DNA of 64,000 nt, taken from Olegusella massiliensis (lineage in GTDB: Bacteria; Actinomycetota; Coriobacteriia; Coriobacteriales; Atopobiaceae). Location: positions 1,187,404-1,251,403 of the forward strand of contig NZ_FLLS01000002.1 in NCBI RefSeq assembly GCF_900078545.1, written 5' to 3'. The notes below the pieces were generated by a model, which saw only the letters and a program-made list of their open reading frames with translations, did no database searches and had not been told where the DNA came from. Below are positions 34,402-44,200 of the stretch, one piece after another (positions within the stretch are counted from its first letter, which is position 1; every line of letters starts with the position of its first letter). The position numbers were made by a program, and so were the translations under genes.

Positions 34402-37041
34402 TCAATCAAGATCTTCATAGAATCCGGCGCGGTAGTTGTCAAAGACTACTTCGCCGTTTTCTTGTGTCTCATCAAGCAAAACATCGGCTTTGATTTGGAA
34501 ATCACGCTCATCGTCCGAGTCGCTAATGATTTGAGTAAGCTGCCAGCGATGTTCGCTCTTCTCGTTTTGTTCGTCGATAAAGAAGAATTGTGTGGAACGT
34601 GCATCAGCGTCTAGTTTGATAGAGCCATGCTGCTCAAAGAAGGCATCAGAGCATTCACGCCAACGACGTTGCCCCCAGCCCCAATCGATATCGATGGTGC
34701 CTAAGGTTTGAATATCGCGTGCGGCGAGTAGGCGTACGCGCTTCCAGAGTGCGTTGCGGACGAGTAGCGTGACCGCGCGACGGTCACGAACAACAACGTC
34801 TTTTGCCATAGGCGGACACTGCTCTTCGCTGTTTGTGCCAGATGATTCCCACTCGTCAATAAGGCTAGAGTCTATGGTGCGCACGGTAAAGCCCAGCCAG
34901 TCGATGATTTCTTTCAGTTGGTCGTTGAGCTTATCGGGAGGTACCGTGCGTGAAAGCGCACGATATGCTTCGGAGAGATAACGCAACAGGGTACCTTCAG
35001 CTCTGCTCATGCCAAAGCCTGAGACATAGCTTCTAAAGTCGTTCGCTGTTTCGAGCATATCGCGGAGTACGGACTTAGGATGCAATTCGTAATCACGAGC
35101 CCAAGGGACTTCTTTGCAGTAGCTATCAAAAGCACGGTAAAGCAGATCAGCGAGGGGCCTAGGATAGCTCACCTCAGCTATGCGCTCGATGCGTTCGTCA
35201 TATTCAATACCTTCAGCACGCATAGCTGCCATTGCCGTGTCACGGGCACGTCGTTCCTGTACACGCAGAATCTGCCAAGGATTTTCGAGAGTAGATTCAA
35301 CCATGGAAATGAGGTCATAGCTATAACTCTCGCTTTCTGGGTCAAGCAGCTCAAGTGCTGCAAGCAAAAAAGGCGAGAGTGGCTGGTCAAGAGCAAAATC
35401 GTCAGGAAGTTCCACCATCGTGGAATAGTTGGTACTGCCATCAGCTTGCTTGGTGCACAATACCACCTCAGCATCAATGAGCGTTGCCATAACCTCATCA
35501 ACACGATTATTAAGACGTTGTTTTTGCTCGTCTGTCTGAGCGGAATTGGCTATGAGCTTGCGCATGCGTGCCATGGCATCTCCACCTTGCATAACTTCGG
35601 CAAGCACCATGGAGTGTGTGACGCGTAGGCGCGGTGTAAGCGTTTCGGGGATAGACTCTATCAGCTGCGTAAGGGTTTGCTCGTTCCAGCTTACAAAACC
35701 CTCAGGTGGGTGCTTCTTTTTGACGCGACGACGCGCTTTGGGATCGTCACCTGCTTTTGCAAGCGCTTTGGCGTTTTCGATTTCGTGCTCGGGTGCAAGC
35801 GCAATGACGAGGCCCTCGGTATCAAAACCCGACCTGCCTGCACGACCAGCAATTTGATGAAACTCGCGGCTTTTGAGGCGGCGCATACGATTGCCATCAA
35901 ACTTGGTAAGCGAAGTCATTACAACCGTATGAATGGGCACATTGATTCCTACACCGAGCGTATCCGTACCGCAGATGACCGGCAAAAGACCCCTTTGAGC
36001 AAGCTTTTCTACGAGCAAGCGATATCGTGGGAGCATTCCTGCATGATGTACGCCAACTCCTGATGAGAGTAGACGCTTGAGTGTTTTGCCAAATGCCGTG
36101 GTAAAGCGGGTATCTTTGGAAGCCTGCTTGACAGCCTCACGCTGAGCTTTGTCCGAAACACCAAAGCTTGAGAGTGCTTGTGCTGTTTTGAGAGCTGCAT
36201 CTTGGGAGCTATGGACAATATAGAGCGGTGTTTCGTTGTTTTTGATAGCGAGCTCGACAGTTGCTTCTAGAGGCGTGAGGGCATAGCGATAGTGCAAAGG
36301 AACAGGACGCTGTGCATCAAGTACCAAGTCAACACTTCTCTTTGTATGCTCTTTCAGCGAGGAGGCAATCTGGCTGACGTCAACCAAGGTGGCACTCATA
36401 AGCAAAAACTGAGTGTGAGTGAGCGTGAGAAGAGGTACCTGCCATGCCCAACCTCGGTCAGGGTCAGCATAGTAGTGGAACTCATCCATTGCTACAGCCG
36501 CAACATCGCTCTGCTCACCCTCGCGGAGGGCCAGATTGGCAACAATTTCTTGGGTACAACAAATAACTGGCGCATCAGAATTGATATGAGTGTCACCTGT
36601 TATCATGCCGACATTGTCGCGGCCAAGCAGGTCAACGAGGCCAAAAAACTTCTCGTTGACGAGCGCCTTTATAGGGGCGGTGTAATAGGCCACCTTGCCA
36701 GCGCAGAGTGCAAGATAAAGCATGCCAAGGGCCACTAAGGATTTCCCTGAACCTGTAGGGGTGCCCAAAATAACATGATTACCTGCAGCAAGCCCAAGCA
36801 GAGCTTCTTCTTGATGGGGCCAAAGCTCGATATCTCGTGACTCTACCCACTTTAAAAACTCGTCAAGAGCATCTTCGGGTTCCATATCCTCGTCGTAGAG
36901 GGGGAGCTGCCCCGAAGCTGGTAAGCGACTCTCACCATCATTTGTCCATGTATGTGAGGTTTCAGAGAAAGTATCCATTGCATAAGAATTTGTGTTGTCT
37001 TCCGAATCGTTCTGAGAAAAATGCTCTGCCGCAATGACCAC
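34402..37041 (-). CDS. Ski2-like superfamily 2 RNA helicase (DUF3516 C-terminal domain)
   Basis: 879 residues. Walker A is GTPTGSGKS (about residue 95). The DExH box appears as DEFH in AVAMDEFHYY, followed by the SAT motif and QIAGRAGRSGFDTEG (motif VI). The about 350 C-terminal residues correspond to the DUF3516 region of actinobacterial Mtr4/Ski2-like helicases. The probable role is RNA unwinding in turnover or ribosome maturation. The start is GTG with AGGGAG upstream. It converges on the DUF523-PNP gene and is divergent from the next one. Confidence 0.87.
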   Translation of the reverse strand: MVIAAEHFSQNDSEDNTNSYAMDTFSETSHTWTNDGESRLPASGQLPLYDEDMEPEDALDEFLKWVESRDIELWPHQEEALLGLAAGNHVILGTPTGSGKSLVALGMLYLALCAGKVAYYTAPIKALVNEKFFGLVDLLGRDNVGMITGDTHINSDAPVICCTQEIVANLALREGEQSDVAAVAMDEFHYYADPDRGWAWQVPLLTLTHTQFLLMSATLVDVSQIASSLKEHTKRSVDLVLDAQRPVPLHYRYALTPLEATVELAIKNNETPLYIVHSSQDAALKTAQALSSFGVSDKAQREAVKQASKDTRFTTAFGKTLKRLLSSGVGVHHAGMLPRYRLLVEKLAQRGLLPVICGTDTLGVGINVPIHTVVMTSLTKFDGNRMRRLKSREFHQIAGRAGRSGFDTEGLVIALAPEHEIENAKALAKAGDDPKARRRVKKKHPPEGFVSWNEQTLTQLIESIPETLTPRLRVTHSMVLAEVMQGGDAMARMRKLIANSAQTDEQKQRLNNRVDEVMATLIDAEVVLCTKQADGSTNYSTMVELPDDFALDQPLSPFLLAALELLDPESESYSYDLISMVESTLENPWQILRVQERRARDTAMAAMRAEGIEYDERIERIAEVSYPRPLADLLYRAFDSYCKEVPWARDYELHPKSVLRDMLETANDFRSYVSGFGMSRAEGTLLRYLSEAYRALSRTVPPDKLNDQLKEIIDWLGFTVRTIDSSLIDEWESSGTNSEEQCPPMAKDVVVRDRRAVTLLVRNALWKRVRLLAARDIQTLGTIDIDWGWGQRRWRECSDAFFEQHGSIKLDADARSTQFFFIDEQNEKSEHRWQLTQIISDSDDERDFQIKADVLLDETQENGEVVFDNYRAGFYEDLD

Positions 37042-37354
37042 TATAAAACTCCCTGTAAGCGCATATATAAATAAAAGCGCTTCTTGGCGATAGCACTATT
37101 TGTACCCTTTCTATCCTAGCTTAGCGATGGCGCGACATATGCAAGTTATAAAGGAAAGCTTGGATAAAACTTGGCATCTCTTGCTGAGCGTACAGTCTTT
37201 TTGAAAGAGTAACAAAGAAAACTGCTGGTCAATCCCCTGTAGTTTGAGGCCAGCTGGCCGCCAGTTTAAGACAAGGCTAATTCAAATTTTGAGCTCAGAT
37301 TTGTTCAGATGCCTCTAGGCTTGCTTGCATAGTTGGTACGTGTGAGGAGAGAAA
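37042..37354. other. Divergent intergenic region
   Basis: This 313-base gap lies between two divergent genes and must hold both promoters, but neither could be assigned with confidence. It contains a perfect 12-bp palindrome, GGCCAGCTGGCC (37248-37259), inside a larger imperfect inverted repeat (about 37220-37269). No gene or RNA was recognised. Confidence 0.35.
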
Positions 37355-38080
37355 ATGCTTGCAACAGATGAGGGATATGTCTTTGACGATGCCTACGATA
37401 TAGCTGAAGTGGGATATTTTTGGGAGCGCTGTCATCCCGAGAGTTTTCATGAGGCGCAGGAGCGTTTTGTACAAGAGGTTGATCCTTATGCCATGCATGT
37501 GATGATGCCTTGTGAGAGTGATATCCAGCTTGTACAGATGATGTTTACCGAATGGCTCGTCTTTGACTATGTAGCGCCTGATGGACACAATCCGCTTTAT
37601 CACTACATGGATGCCTGCAACGGGGCTGGACGCTGTCTGACAGCTGATCAACTTAAGCAAGTAGAACACTCACAGTTTTTCTCCCAGTTTTGGGTAATTG
37701 CGCAGGATGAGGAGCATGAGACTGCCTTGCTTGCAGATAGCAAAAGCAAACAGCTTTTTCATCTGCACAATGGATTGGTAGCATGTAATGAAAACTGGGA
37801 AGATGGACTCCTAGGTCTAAGGATTGCGCATATTGATGGTGAGTGGCACATGGTGGGCGGTATTCCTCTTCATGATCGAGGTCTATGCAAAGATGAACAT
37901 GTTTGCGCAGCTGAGATGAGCCAATATCACTTTGAAGGTCCTACTGCAAAGAATAACTGTGCGCAGAGCTATCTGTCATGTGCACGAGATTTGATTGGCG
38001 CGCGGGGCCGTTATCGGGGGACGGTAGAGGTGGTGGCCTATCCTGAGTCCGAATCTGCTTGTTCAACTGGTTTGCTATAG
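37355..38080 (+). CDS. Hypothetical protein, family not recognised
   Basis: 241 residues with a good GAGGAG ribosome binding site. There is no signal peptide, membrane helix or coiled coil. The protein is acidic and rich in aromatic residues, His and Cys. The middle part contains an IDGEWHMVGG segment. No catalytic motif is recognised. It is preceded by a 313-base divergent region and followed after 84 bases by folP. The frame is clean and codon use matches its neighbours, so it is a real gene. Confidence 0.7.
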   Translation: MLATDEGYVFDDAYDIAEVGYFWERCHPESFHEAQERFVQEVDPYAMHVMMPCESDIQLVQMMFTEWLVFDYVAPDGHNPLYHYMDACNGAGRCLTADQLKQVEHSQFFSQFWVIAQDEEHETALLADSKSKQLFHLHNGLVACNENWEDGLLGLRIAHIDGEWHMVGGIPLHDRGLCKDEHVCAAEMSQYHFEGPTAKNNCAQSYLSCARDLIGARGRYRGTVEVVAYPESESACSTGLL

Positions 38081-38164
38081 GCAGCTGAGTTGAGACGTGG
38101 TGTTATAGCTTGCAAGCGAGTATCCTCATAGTGCAATATGACTAGGACAGCAGGGGAGCAGCTC

Positions 38165-39028
38165 ATGACTATAGAAGAATCGCAGCCAAAAAAACCTACA
38201 TACTGGCTGTGCGGGAAATATCAACTTGAGCTCTCACATCCTTTGATTATGGGCATTCTCAACGTCACTCCTGACTCTTTTTCCGATGGCGGGCGCTTTA
38301 CCTCAGCAACACAGGCAATCGAAGCAGCACAGCTCATGATTGAGCAGGGTGCAGATATTATTGATGTCGGTGGAGAGTCAACGCGCCCCGGATCGGATGA
38401 GGTGGCACCCTCAGAGGAGCTTTCACGCGTGCTGCCTGTGGTAGAAGAACTTGCACTACGAAATATCGTGGTATCGGTTGATACTCGTCACGCCGAAGTT
38501 GCGCGTGCCTGTGTGGAAGCTGGGGCTTCCATAATCAATGATGTATCAGGTTTTCGCGATCCCGCTATGGTAGAGGTTGCAAAGGGCTCGGATGCAGGTC
38601 TTGTAGTGATGCATATGTTGGGTGAGCCAAAAGGTATGCAGGTGGCTCCCCAATACAAAGATGTTGTAAGGGATATTTCATGGTATCTCTGTGGTCAAGC
38701 CCAGATGCTTGAAGAGGCAGGTATTGCTCATGAGCGTATTTGTATTGATCCCGGACCCGGCTTTGGCAAGACAACAGACCATAATCTATCCTTGCTCCGT
38801 GCAACTCATCGGCTCTCAGCATTGGGCTGGCCTTTGATGGTGGCAATCTCGCGCAAGCGTTTTGTAGGTGAGATTACCGGTGTCTCTCAGGCGCGGGAGC
38901 GAATCTTTGGGTCAGTTACTGGCGCTTGTTATGCGGTGGCACAGGGAGCAGCAATAGCGCGTGTACATGACGTGGCAGCTACGGTGCAGGCATTTCGGAT
39001 GCTTCGTGCAATACAAGAGGCTTCCTAA
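38165..39028 (+). CDS. folP: Dihydropteroate synthase
   Basis: 287 residues. GILNVTPDSFSDGG, DVGGESTRPG, the INDVSGF strand and ISRKRFVGEITG are the canonical pterin and sulfa-binding motifs. The enzyme condenses p-aminobenzoate with 6-hydroxymethyl-7,8-dihydropterin diphosphate in folate synthesis. No other folate gene is adjacent. GGGGAG lies before the ATG at 38165; the frame opens nine codons earlier without support. It converges on trmB, 14 bases apart. Confidence 0.94.
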   Translation: MTIEESQPKKPTYWLCGKYQLELSHPLIMGILNVTPDSFSDGGRFTSATQAIEAAQLMIEQGADIIDVGGESTRPGSDEVAPSEELSRVLPVVEELALRNIVVSVDTRHAEVARACVEAGASIINDVSGFRDPAMVEVAKGSDAGLVVMHMLGEPKGMQVAPQYKDVVRDISWYLCGQAQMLEEAGIAHERICIDPGPGFGKTTDHNLSLLRATHRLSALGWPLMVAISRKRFVGEITGVSQARERIFGSVTGACYAVAQGAAIARVHDVAATVQAFRMLRAIQEAS

Positions 39029-39042
39029 AAGCAAAGCGTGTT

Positions 39043-39882
39043 TTAGCGTTGTTGTTTGGCTTTGAGATTGCGTAGATTGATAACGGTGGCCTCCATACCG
39101 TGAGGTACGTAGTTCATGGTACTGAGGTCATCGGGAAGATAATCAACCAAGCTTTGCGAGACAGCTTTTTCGGCCAGCGCTAGTTCATCGGTATGAGGCA
39201 TAGGTTTGTGACTGGATACAGCGCAAATCCCATGAACCTGAGCCCCTTGAGCCGTGAGTCTTTGTTCATATCCAGTTTCGGGATCTCCGGGATGGTCTCG
39301 GCGCACATCATCGCTCATCCAGCAAATGTCATAGCCAGCCATTTCAAACTGCGGACGAGAGTACAGCCACAGTGGCGTGCTATCTGTCTTAAAGATTATT
39401 TTTGCTTCTGGCGCAAGAAAGCGCCTCAATGTGGCGAGTTGAGCTACATGTGTGAGGCGTAGTTTGGCATGACGTCGTTTGGGGTGGGGGGTCGGAAAGT
39501 TGATGTAGATACGGCTCAGTTCAGCTGGGGCGAAAAAAACTTCTAGACGCTCAGCAGTGCCAGGGATAAGCACGGCGTTTTTAAGCCCTGCTTCACAAAC
39601 TGCCTGAGCAGCATAGGCGATACATACAGGCTCGTTGTCGATACCGAGAAAGAGTACATCAGGGTTGCGGCGCGCAGCTTCGACAAGAAAAGTTCCTTTG
39701 CCACAACCCAAATCGAGATGTACTTCACGAAAAGCAGAATTTGCACTCCCATCAAGAGGCTTGCAGGCTGTTGCCCACAGGCCCGCAAACTGGGAAGGAG
39801 AAGTTTCAATTGCGTCCGCATAGCGGGCAAGCCGTTCCTCAAGGACAAAACCCTTGGGGAGGCGTAGGTGAAGCGCATGCAT
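39043..39882 (-). CDS. trmB: tRNA (guanine-N7-)-methyltransferase
   Basis: 279 residues. The SAM-binding HLDLGCGKGTFLVEAA motif and the IDNEP segment fit TrmB, which makes m7G46 in tRNA. The canonical catalytic loop FPDPWPKKRH reads FPTPHPKRRH here, changing the Asp and Trp, and about 60 extra C-terminal residues follow the usual end. Function is likely but altered activity cannot be excluded. AAGGATG precedes the ATG. It lies downstream of the pyrophosphatase gene with a 14-base gap, probably one operon. Confidence 0.85.
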   Translation of the reverse strand: MHALHLRLPKGFVLEERLARYADAIETSPSQFAGLWATACKPLDGSANSAFREVHLDLGCGKGTFLVEAARRNPDVLFLGIDNEPVCIAYAAQAVCEAGLKNAVLIPGTAERLEVFFAPAELSRIYINFPTPHPKRRHAKLRLTHVAQLATLRRFLAPEAKIIFKTDSTPLWLYSRPQFEMAGYDICWMSDDVRRDHPGDPETGYEQRLTAQGAQVHGICAVSSHKPMPHTDELALAEKAVSQSLVDYLPDDLSTMNYVPHGMEATVINLRNLKAKQQR

Positions 39883-39896
39883 GCTTACATCCTTGT

Positions 39897-41558
39897 TCAG
39901 TCAGCTTCCTCAAGATTCTGGAAAGCTGCCATGATAGGCGGAATCATCTGTTTTTTGCGGCTCACTATGCCAGGTAGAGTAAAGATTCCATCAACGGGCT
40001 CGACACCAAAGGCGCGACGAGCAATACCTTCGGCGCCAACGCCGTAGTACAGCAACTCAGTGGTTTGGCTTTTTACATCGGTGAACATATAGAAGATTAT
40101 GGGGATGTCATTAGCAACAGCGGCTTCTTTAAGGTAAGGACCCACAAGAGCCTCAGCGGCCTTGCGACTATTGGTAGTCATGTATGAGCCCTGACCCACG
40201 CCAAACTTTGCTTGACCACGGCTAAAGATCTTGAAGTCTGAGTTAAAGACCTCTTCGGCAGTACGACCGCTGACATCAGCGCCTGCATCAAACATAGCAT
40301 CTGCATAAGGCTCTATATCTTCACCACAGATAGCAGCTAACGCCTCGCCCGCAATACGGTCACGCTGAGTGCAAGTGGGGGAGCGGAACATTAAGGTGTC
40401 AGAGAGAATAGCCGACATCATCAATCCAGCGATATTCTTGGGAATCTCGACACCTAGTTCTTGGTAGATGCCATAGAGAATAGTGCAGGTGCAGCCCACG
40501 GGTTCATTGCGGAAGTAGGCAGGTTGGGAGGTCTCAATAGTGCCAATGCGGTGATGGTCGATGATTTCCATGATGATGGCTTCTTCAAGGCCATCGACAG
40601 CCTGAGCGCGCTCGTTGTGATCGACCAAAATGACATGCTTGCGGTTGACTGACAGTAGATTGGGTACCGAGACAACACCAGCATAGTGGCCATTTTCATC
40701 CAATACAGGGAAGAAACGGTGGCGAGATTGGGCGATAACCTTGCGCGCTTCATCTACTGAGGTATCTACTGAAAAACGAAGGATACCGTCGGTGAGCATA
40801 CGATCACGTACTGGCAGCGACATCGTGATAAGACGAGAAGCGGCAAAGGTGTCATAAGGTGTGGTAATGACAGCGATACCTTTTTCCTCTGCAGATTTTT
40901 TTACCACGTTAGAAATACGTGCACCAGCGCAAACTACCATGCAGCTGACGTTGGATTCAACAGCAAATAGCTGAGTTTCAAAGCGGTTGGTGACCAAAAC
41001 AATATCGCCCTTGTGGATGGAGTTTTCCATCAACTCGGGAGTGGTGCCTACCGTGACTGCACCGCGCTCAATACGAGCTTCGGGGTCCCCCAGCACCATC
41101 TCACCTTTGAGGGTTTCAACGACATTGCGATACTTGGTATGTGCGGCGGAAAGAACGCTGTTATCAAAGATATCCATATTGGCATTAGCAATATCTTTAA
41201 TCGCAATGATGCCTTGTAGGTCGTTGTTTTCGTCGGTAATGCAGAGCGTATCAACTTTGGTATCGCGCATCCTGTTCCAGGCGCTAAACAAACTCATATC
41301 CGCATCGATGCCTTCAGATTTTTGAACCTGAACATCTTTAATCTGGGGAGTAACTGTGGTAATGAGTTCAGGTTCCTTGAAGCCAAAATGATTGAGGACA
41401 AAAGCAGTCTCACGGTTGATGGTGCCTGCTCGACGAGGCTCATAGATGTGATCGCCCGTGTGGTTTTTGAGATAAGCGTAAGAAATGGCAGCGCAGATGC
41501 TATCCGTATCTGGGTGAAGGTGGCCGATTACGTTGACCTTGCGAATGTTGTTGGGCAT
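39897..41558 (-). CDS. ppaC: Manganese-dependent inorganic pyrophosphatase with CBS/DRTGG insert
   Basis: 553 residues, a family II (DHH) pyrophosphatase. The N-terminal metal site is GHLHPDTDS. Between it and the remaining DHH motifs (VDHNERAQA, IDHHRIG) lies about 250 residues of CBS-domain pair plus DRTGG domain (from about residue 70), the adenine-nucleotide-regulated version found in Clostridia and Coriobacteriia. The DHHA2 domain with the SRKKQ motif is at the C-terminus. It hydrolyses pyrophosphate in the cytosol and is probably inhibited by AMP/ADP and activated by ATP. AGGAGG precedes the ATG. Confidence 0.93.
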   Translation of the reverse strand: MPNNIRKVNVIGHLHPDTDSICAAISYAYLKNHTGDHIYEPRRAGTINRETAFVLNHFGFKEPELITTVTPQIKDVQVQKSEGIDADMSLFSAWNRMRDTKVDTLCITDENNDLQGIIAIKDIANANMDIFDNSVLSAAHTKYRNVVETLKGEMVLGDPEARIERGAVTVGTTPELMENSIHKGDIVLVTNRFETQLFAVESNVSCMVVCAGARISNVVKKSAEEKGIAVITTPYDTFAASRLITMSLPVRDRMLTDGILRFSVDTSVDEARKVIAQSRHRFFPVLDENGHYAGVVSVPNLLSVNRKHVILVDHNERAQAVDGLEEAIIMEIIDHHRIGTIETSQPAYFRNEPVGCTCTILYGIYQELGVEIPKNIAGLMMSAILSDTLMFRSPTCTQRDRIAGEALAAICGEDIEPYADAMFDAGADVSGRTAEEVFNSDFKIFSRGQAKFGVGQGSYMTTNSRKAAEALVGPYLKEAAVANDIPIIFYMFTDVKSQTTELLYYGVGAEGIARRAFGVEPVDGIFTLPGIVSRKKQMIPPIMAAFQNLEEAD

Positions 41559-41708
41559 ATAGGCCTCCTGCGAAGTTGACGCGCAAAGTTATGCACGTAC
41601 TTTGTCTTGTTATGCAGGAATGGTACAGCGTTTCATAGTCATTCCTACCCTCAGATAGGACTTACGGTGGGAATCCATAGGTATGTGACGAGCAACAAAC
41701 AAAAAGTC

Positions 41709-43283
41709 CTAAAAAACAATAGGAGTAATGTCAAATTCTTCACGGCGTAGGGTGAGCGTATGAGCTTGAGCACATGCAGAATTTGCCGTGGGAAAGTCAT
41801 GTCGGAAATGCGACCCGCGGCTTTCAGGACGAGCAAGCATTGCGGCAACAAGAGCCCGTGCGCTGAGACAGGCGTAGCTAACGCGTGCCGTAAGAGCGAT
41901 GCTTTGAGGATCTGAGCTTGGCGTAAAACGCTGAGAAAGCTGAGCCTGGATATGAGATAGCTGCTGTTGAGCCTGGGTAAGTGTCCTACTCTCTCGTCCT
42001 AGCAAACAGTTTGTATCCATGATGTGGCGAATGTGTTTGAGTGCGTATTGGCAGTCGGTAATGCTGGCAGCCTTTGTGGGCAAAACGATGCTGTGCATTT
42101 TTGTCGTGTGACTTTGCGCATATGCTGCTGCGGCCTGACCCGCAATTTCGCCAAAGACGAGGCAGTTAGCGCTGGAAAGACCTCCTATTCGGTCTGCTCC
42201 ATGCATGCCGCCGGTGGCTTCTCCGCAGGCAAAAAGTCCAGGTATGCCACAGGAGGCTGAGCTGTCAATATAAATGCCACCGTTTGCGGCATGAGCATAA
42301 GGAGCAATGCGTACGTTTTTAAAGGGGCTGCAGTGAAAGCTATGGTAAAACCAGTCGGCATAGGTCTGCATAAATTCGGGCAGCACGTCAGGTAAGCTAT
42401 AGCTTAGTTTTGCTCCACCGGACTTGCGAGCGATAGCAAGATCTACAAGATGGTCAGGTAGGCTTGCCGAGAAGGGCCCATGGCCTGCACGAGCTGTCAT
42501 AAGATGAGAGAAGTTTTGCTCCTCAAATCCCTCGAGACGAGCAAAACGGAAGCTTTTCTCATTAAAAACAATTCCCTTTTTTGGGCTCAAAAGCCCTGGC
42601 ATTATCTGGATGAATTCAGCGTTGATAAGTGCAGCTCCATGTTTGAGAGCAATTGCCTGAGCAGTGCCCAGTACATCGGGCATAGTTAAAGTGTGCTCAA
42701 ACAGTCCGCCAAAACCACCTGTGGCAAGTACGACTGCGCCTGCTTTGATTTGTCTCAATTCGCTGTGAGTTGAGTCATAAAGCAGAGCTCCACATATGCC
42801 ACAATCGTCTTCCACTAGGTCGATGAGCTCATGGTAGGGAAGCATCATGAGCTGTTGAATTTCAAGGGCATCTGCAATCGCTTTTCGATAGGCGCTACGA
42901 CCAAGACCCTGCCAACTGCGTTGCTTGTGATCAAAACAGGGAATGAATTCTTGTTGCTCGGCAGCTTGAGCATGTCGCAGATGAACACCGCGTGATTCAA
43001 GTTGTCGGACTGCGGGCTCGATACCTTTGACGAGCTGTGTAACTAGGGTGGGTACTGCCATTCCGCGTCCAACAGAAAGTATTGTCTGCGTAAGTTCTGC
43101 TTCATCGGAGATGTCTTGGGGGCCGATGAGTCCCAGACCCCACGTGCCACCAAAAAAGCTTGAGCCAGAAAAGATGTGAGCGGTGCTTGCGAGTATGATA
43201 CGTGCACCAGTATTGGCGGCAGCAAGAGCAGCGGTCGTGCCTGCAATACCTGCGCCTATGACCAAGACATCACAATCACGCAT
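41709..43283 (-). CDS. FAD-dependent oxidoreductase of the FrdA/NadB superfamily
   Basis: 524 residues. The dinucleotide motif VLVIGAGIAGTTAALAAA starts at residue 6, and the GLFACGEATGGMHGADRIGG FAD motif lies in the second half. Overall layout, including a C-terminal helical domain, resembles L-aspartate oxidase. The active-site segment normally reading EFxQFHPT is EFIQIMPG, and the RDxxxRAI arginine motif is missing, so L-aspartate oxidase activity is doubtful. No nadA or nadC is adjacent. The ATG follows the engB stop codon by two bases, so translation is coupled. Confidence 0.75.
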   Translation of the reverse strand: MRDCDVLVIGAGIAGTTAALAAANTGARIILASTAHIFSGSSFFGGTWGLGLIGPQDISDEAELTQTILSVGRGMAVPTLVTQLVKGIEPAVRQLESRGVHLRHAQAAEQQEFIPCFDHKQRSWQGLGRSAYRKAIADALEIQQLMMLPYHELIDLVEDDCGICGALLYDSTHSELRQIKAGAVVLATGGFGGLFEHTLTMPDVLGTAQAIALKHGAALINAEFIQIMPGLLSPKKGIVFNEKSFRFARLEGFEEQNFSHLMTARAGHGPFSASLPDHLVDLAIARKSGGAKLSYSLPDVLPEFMQTYADWFYHSFHCSPFKNVRIAPYAHAANGGIYIDSSASCGIPGLFACGEATGGMHGADRIGGLSSANCLVFGEIAGQAAAAYAQSHTTKMHSIVLPTKAASITDCQYALKHIRHIMDTNCLLGRESRTLTQAQQQLSHIQAQLSQRFTPSSDPQSIALTARVSYACLSARALVAAMLARPESRGSHFRHDFPTANSACAQAHTLTLRREEFDITPIVF

Positions 43284-43285
43284 GG

Positions 43286-43882
43286 CTATGCCCAAGGAGA
43301 TACAAACTCGCCAATAAGCATACGCAAATCTTCAATGCCCTGTCCAGTCTCTGACGAGCAAATCAATACAGGTGTATCTCCAGGAGCTTTGAGCTGGGCG
43401 CAAAGTGTGCGTGTTTGTTTGACTTGTTTTTGTTTGCTCAGCTTGTCTGCTTTGGTCAAGACAATTGCCATGGGAAGCTGATGGTCGGCAAGGTAGTTAA
43501 CCATTTGAGTGTCAAGAGGACTTGCATCATGACGGATATCGATAAGACATACTACCAAAGCATGTTGGCGAGGCTGTTCAAAATACCCATTCATCAGGTC
43601 GCTCCAGCGCGCTCGCTCGCTTGCACTGACTTTTGCAAAGCCATAACCAGGCAAATCGACAAAATCGACCATATCGGTGGGAAAGAAGTTGATAGTGCTT
43701 GTCTTTCCTGGTTTGGATGAAACTTTGACCAAACCACGACGATTAAACAGTCTATTCATGAGCGATGACTTGCCCACGTTGGAGCGTCCCGCAAAAGAGA
43801 CTTCGGGGCGCGTAGATTCGGGTAGTTGCGCAGCAGTGCCATAGGCAGCCGCAAAGTGAACCTGTTGATAATTAATAGACAT
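43286..43882 (-). CDS. engB: Ribosome biogenesis GTPase YsxC/EngB
   Basis: 198 residues. G1 GRSNVGKSSL, G3 DLPGYGFAKV, G4 TKADKLS and the G5 CSSETGQG are all visible. The GTPase assists 50S subunit assembly. GGAGGAG precedes the ATG at 43882; a GTG six bases earlier is less well placed. It is the first gene of a short operon with the FrdA/NadB-like flavoprotein. Confidence 0.94.
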   Translation of the reverse strand: MSINYQQVHFAAAYGTAAQLPESTRPEVSFAGRSNVGKSSLMNRLFNRRGLVKVSSKPGKTSTINFFPTDMVDFVDLPGYGFAKVSASERARWSDLMNGYFEQPRQHALVVCLIDIRHDASPLDTQMVNYLADHQLPMAIVLTKADKLSKQKQVKQTRTLCAQLKAPGDTPVLICSSETGQGIEDLRMLIGEFVSPWA

Positions 43883-44200
43883 ACACACTCCTCCAACTGA
43901 GTGTTTTTATTGTGCCAAAATCTGTCACTCTCTGCTGTACGGTAAAAAGTGTCTGTTGAATAGGCGATTGCTCAATCTATTCCAGCAACCTGTAGTACGT
44001 CTTTTCTTCCAACTCCCAAAGAGTTCTGCCTGGCTGCCAACCTAGACACAAAAGGCCTGATAAATGGCCTAAGCTATTTGATGGTATGGAGTGTTGACTG
44101 ATCTTAGTAAGAACGTATATACCATAACAGATATACTACTTTTGTATCTGTGCGACACTGGATGTTGGACTCAACAATATCGTAAGAACGGTGCTGGAGG
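43883..44200. other. Divergent intergenic region before the TerB-type gene
   Basis: This 318-base gap holds a candidate promoter at 44094-44121, an inverted repeat CAGATA...TATCTG (44128-44150) just downstream of it, and a repeated GTAAGAACG (about 44107 and 44182). These could be regulatory. No gene or RNA was recognised. Confidence 0.4.
44094..44121 (+). promoter_or_regulatory. Candidate promoter of the TerB-BrxD-like operon
   Basis: TTGACT followed by TATATA at a 16-base spacing (or TATACC at 18), about 80 bases upstream of the first gene. A CAGATA/TATCTG inverted repeat overlaps the predicted start of transcription. Confidence 0.5.
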
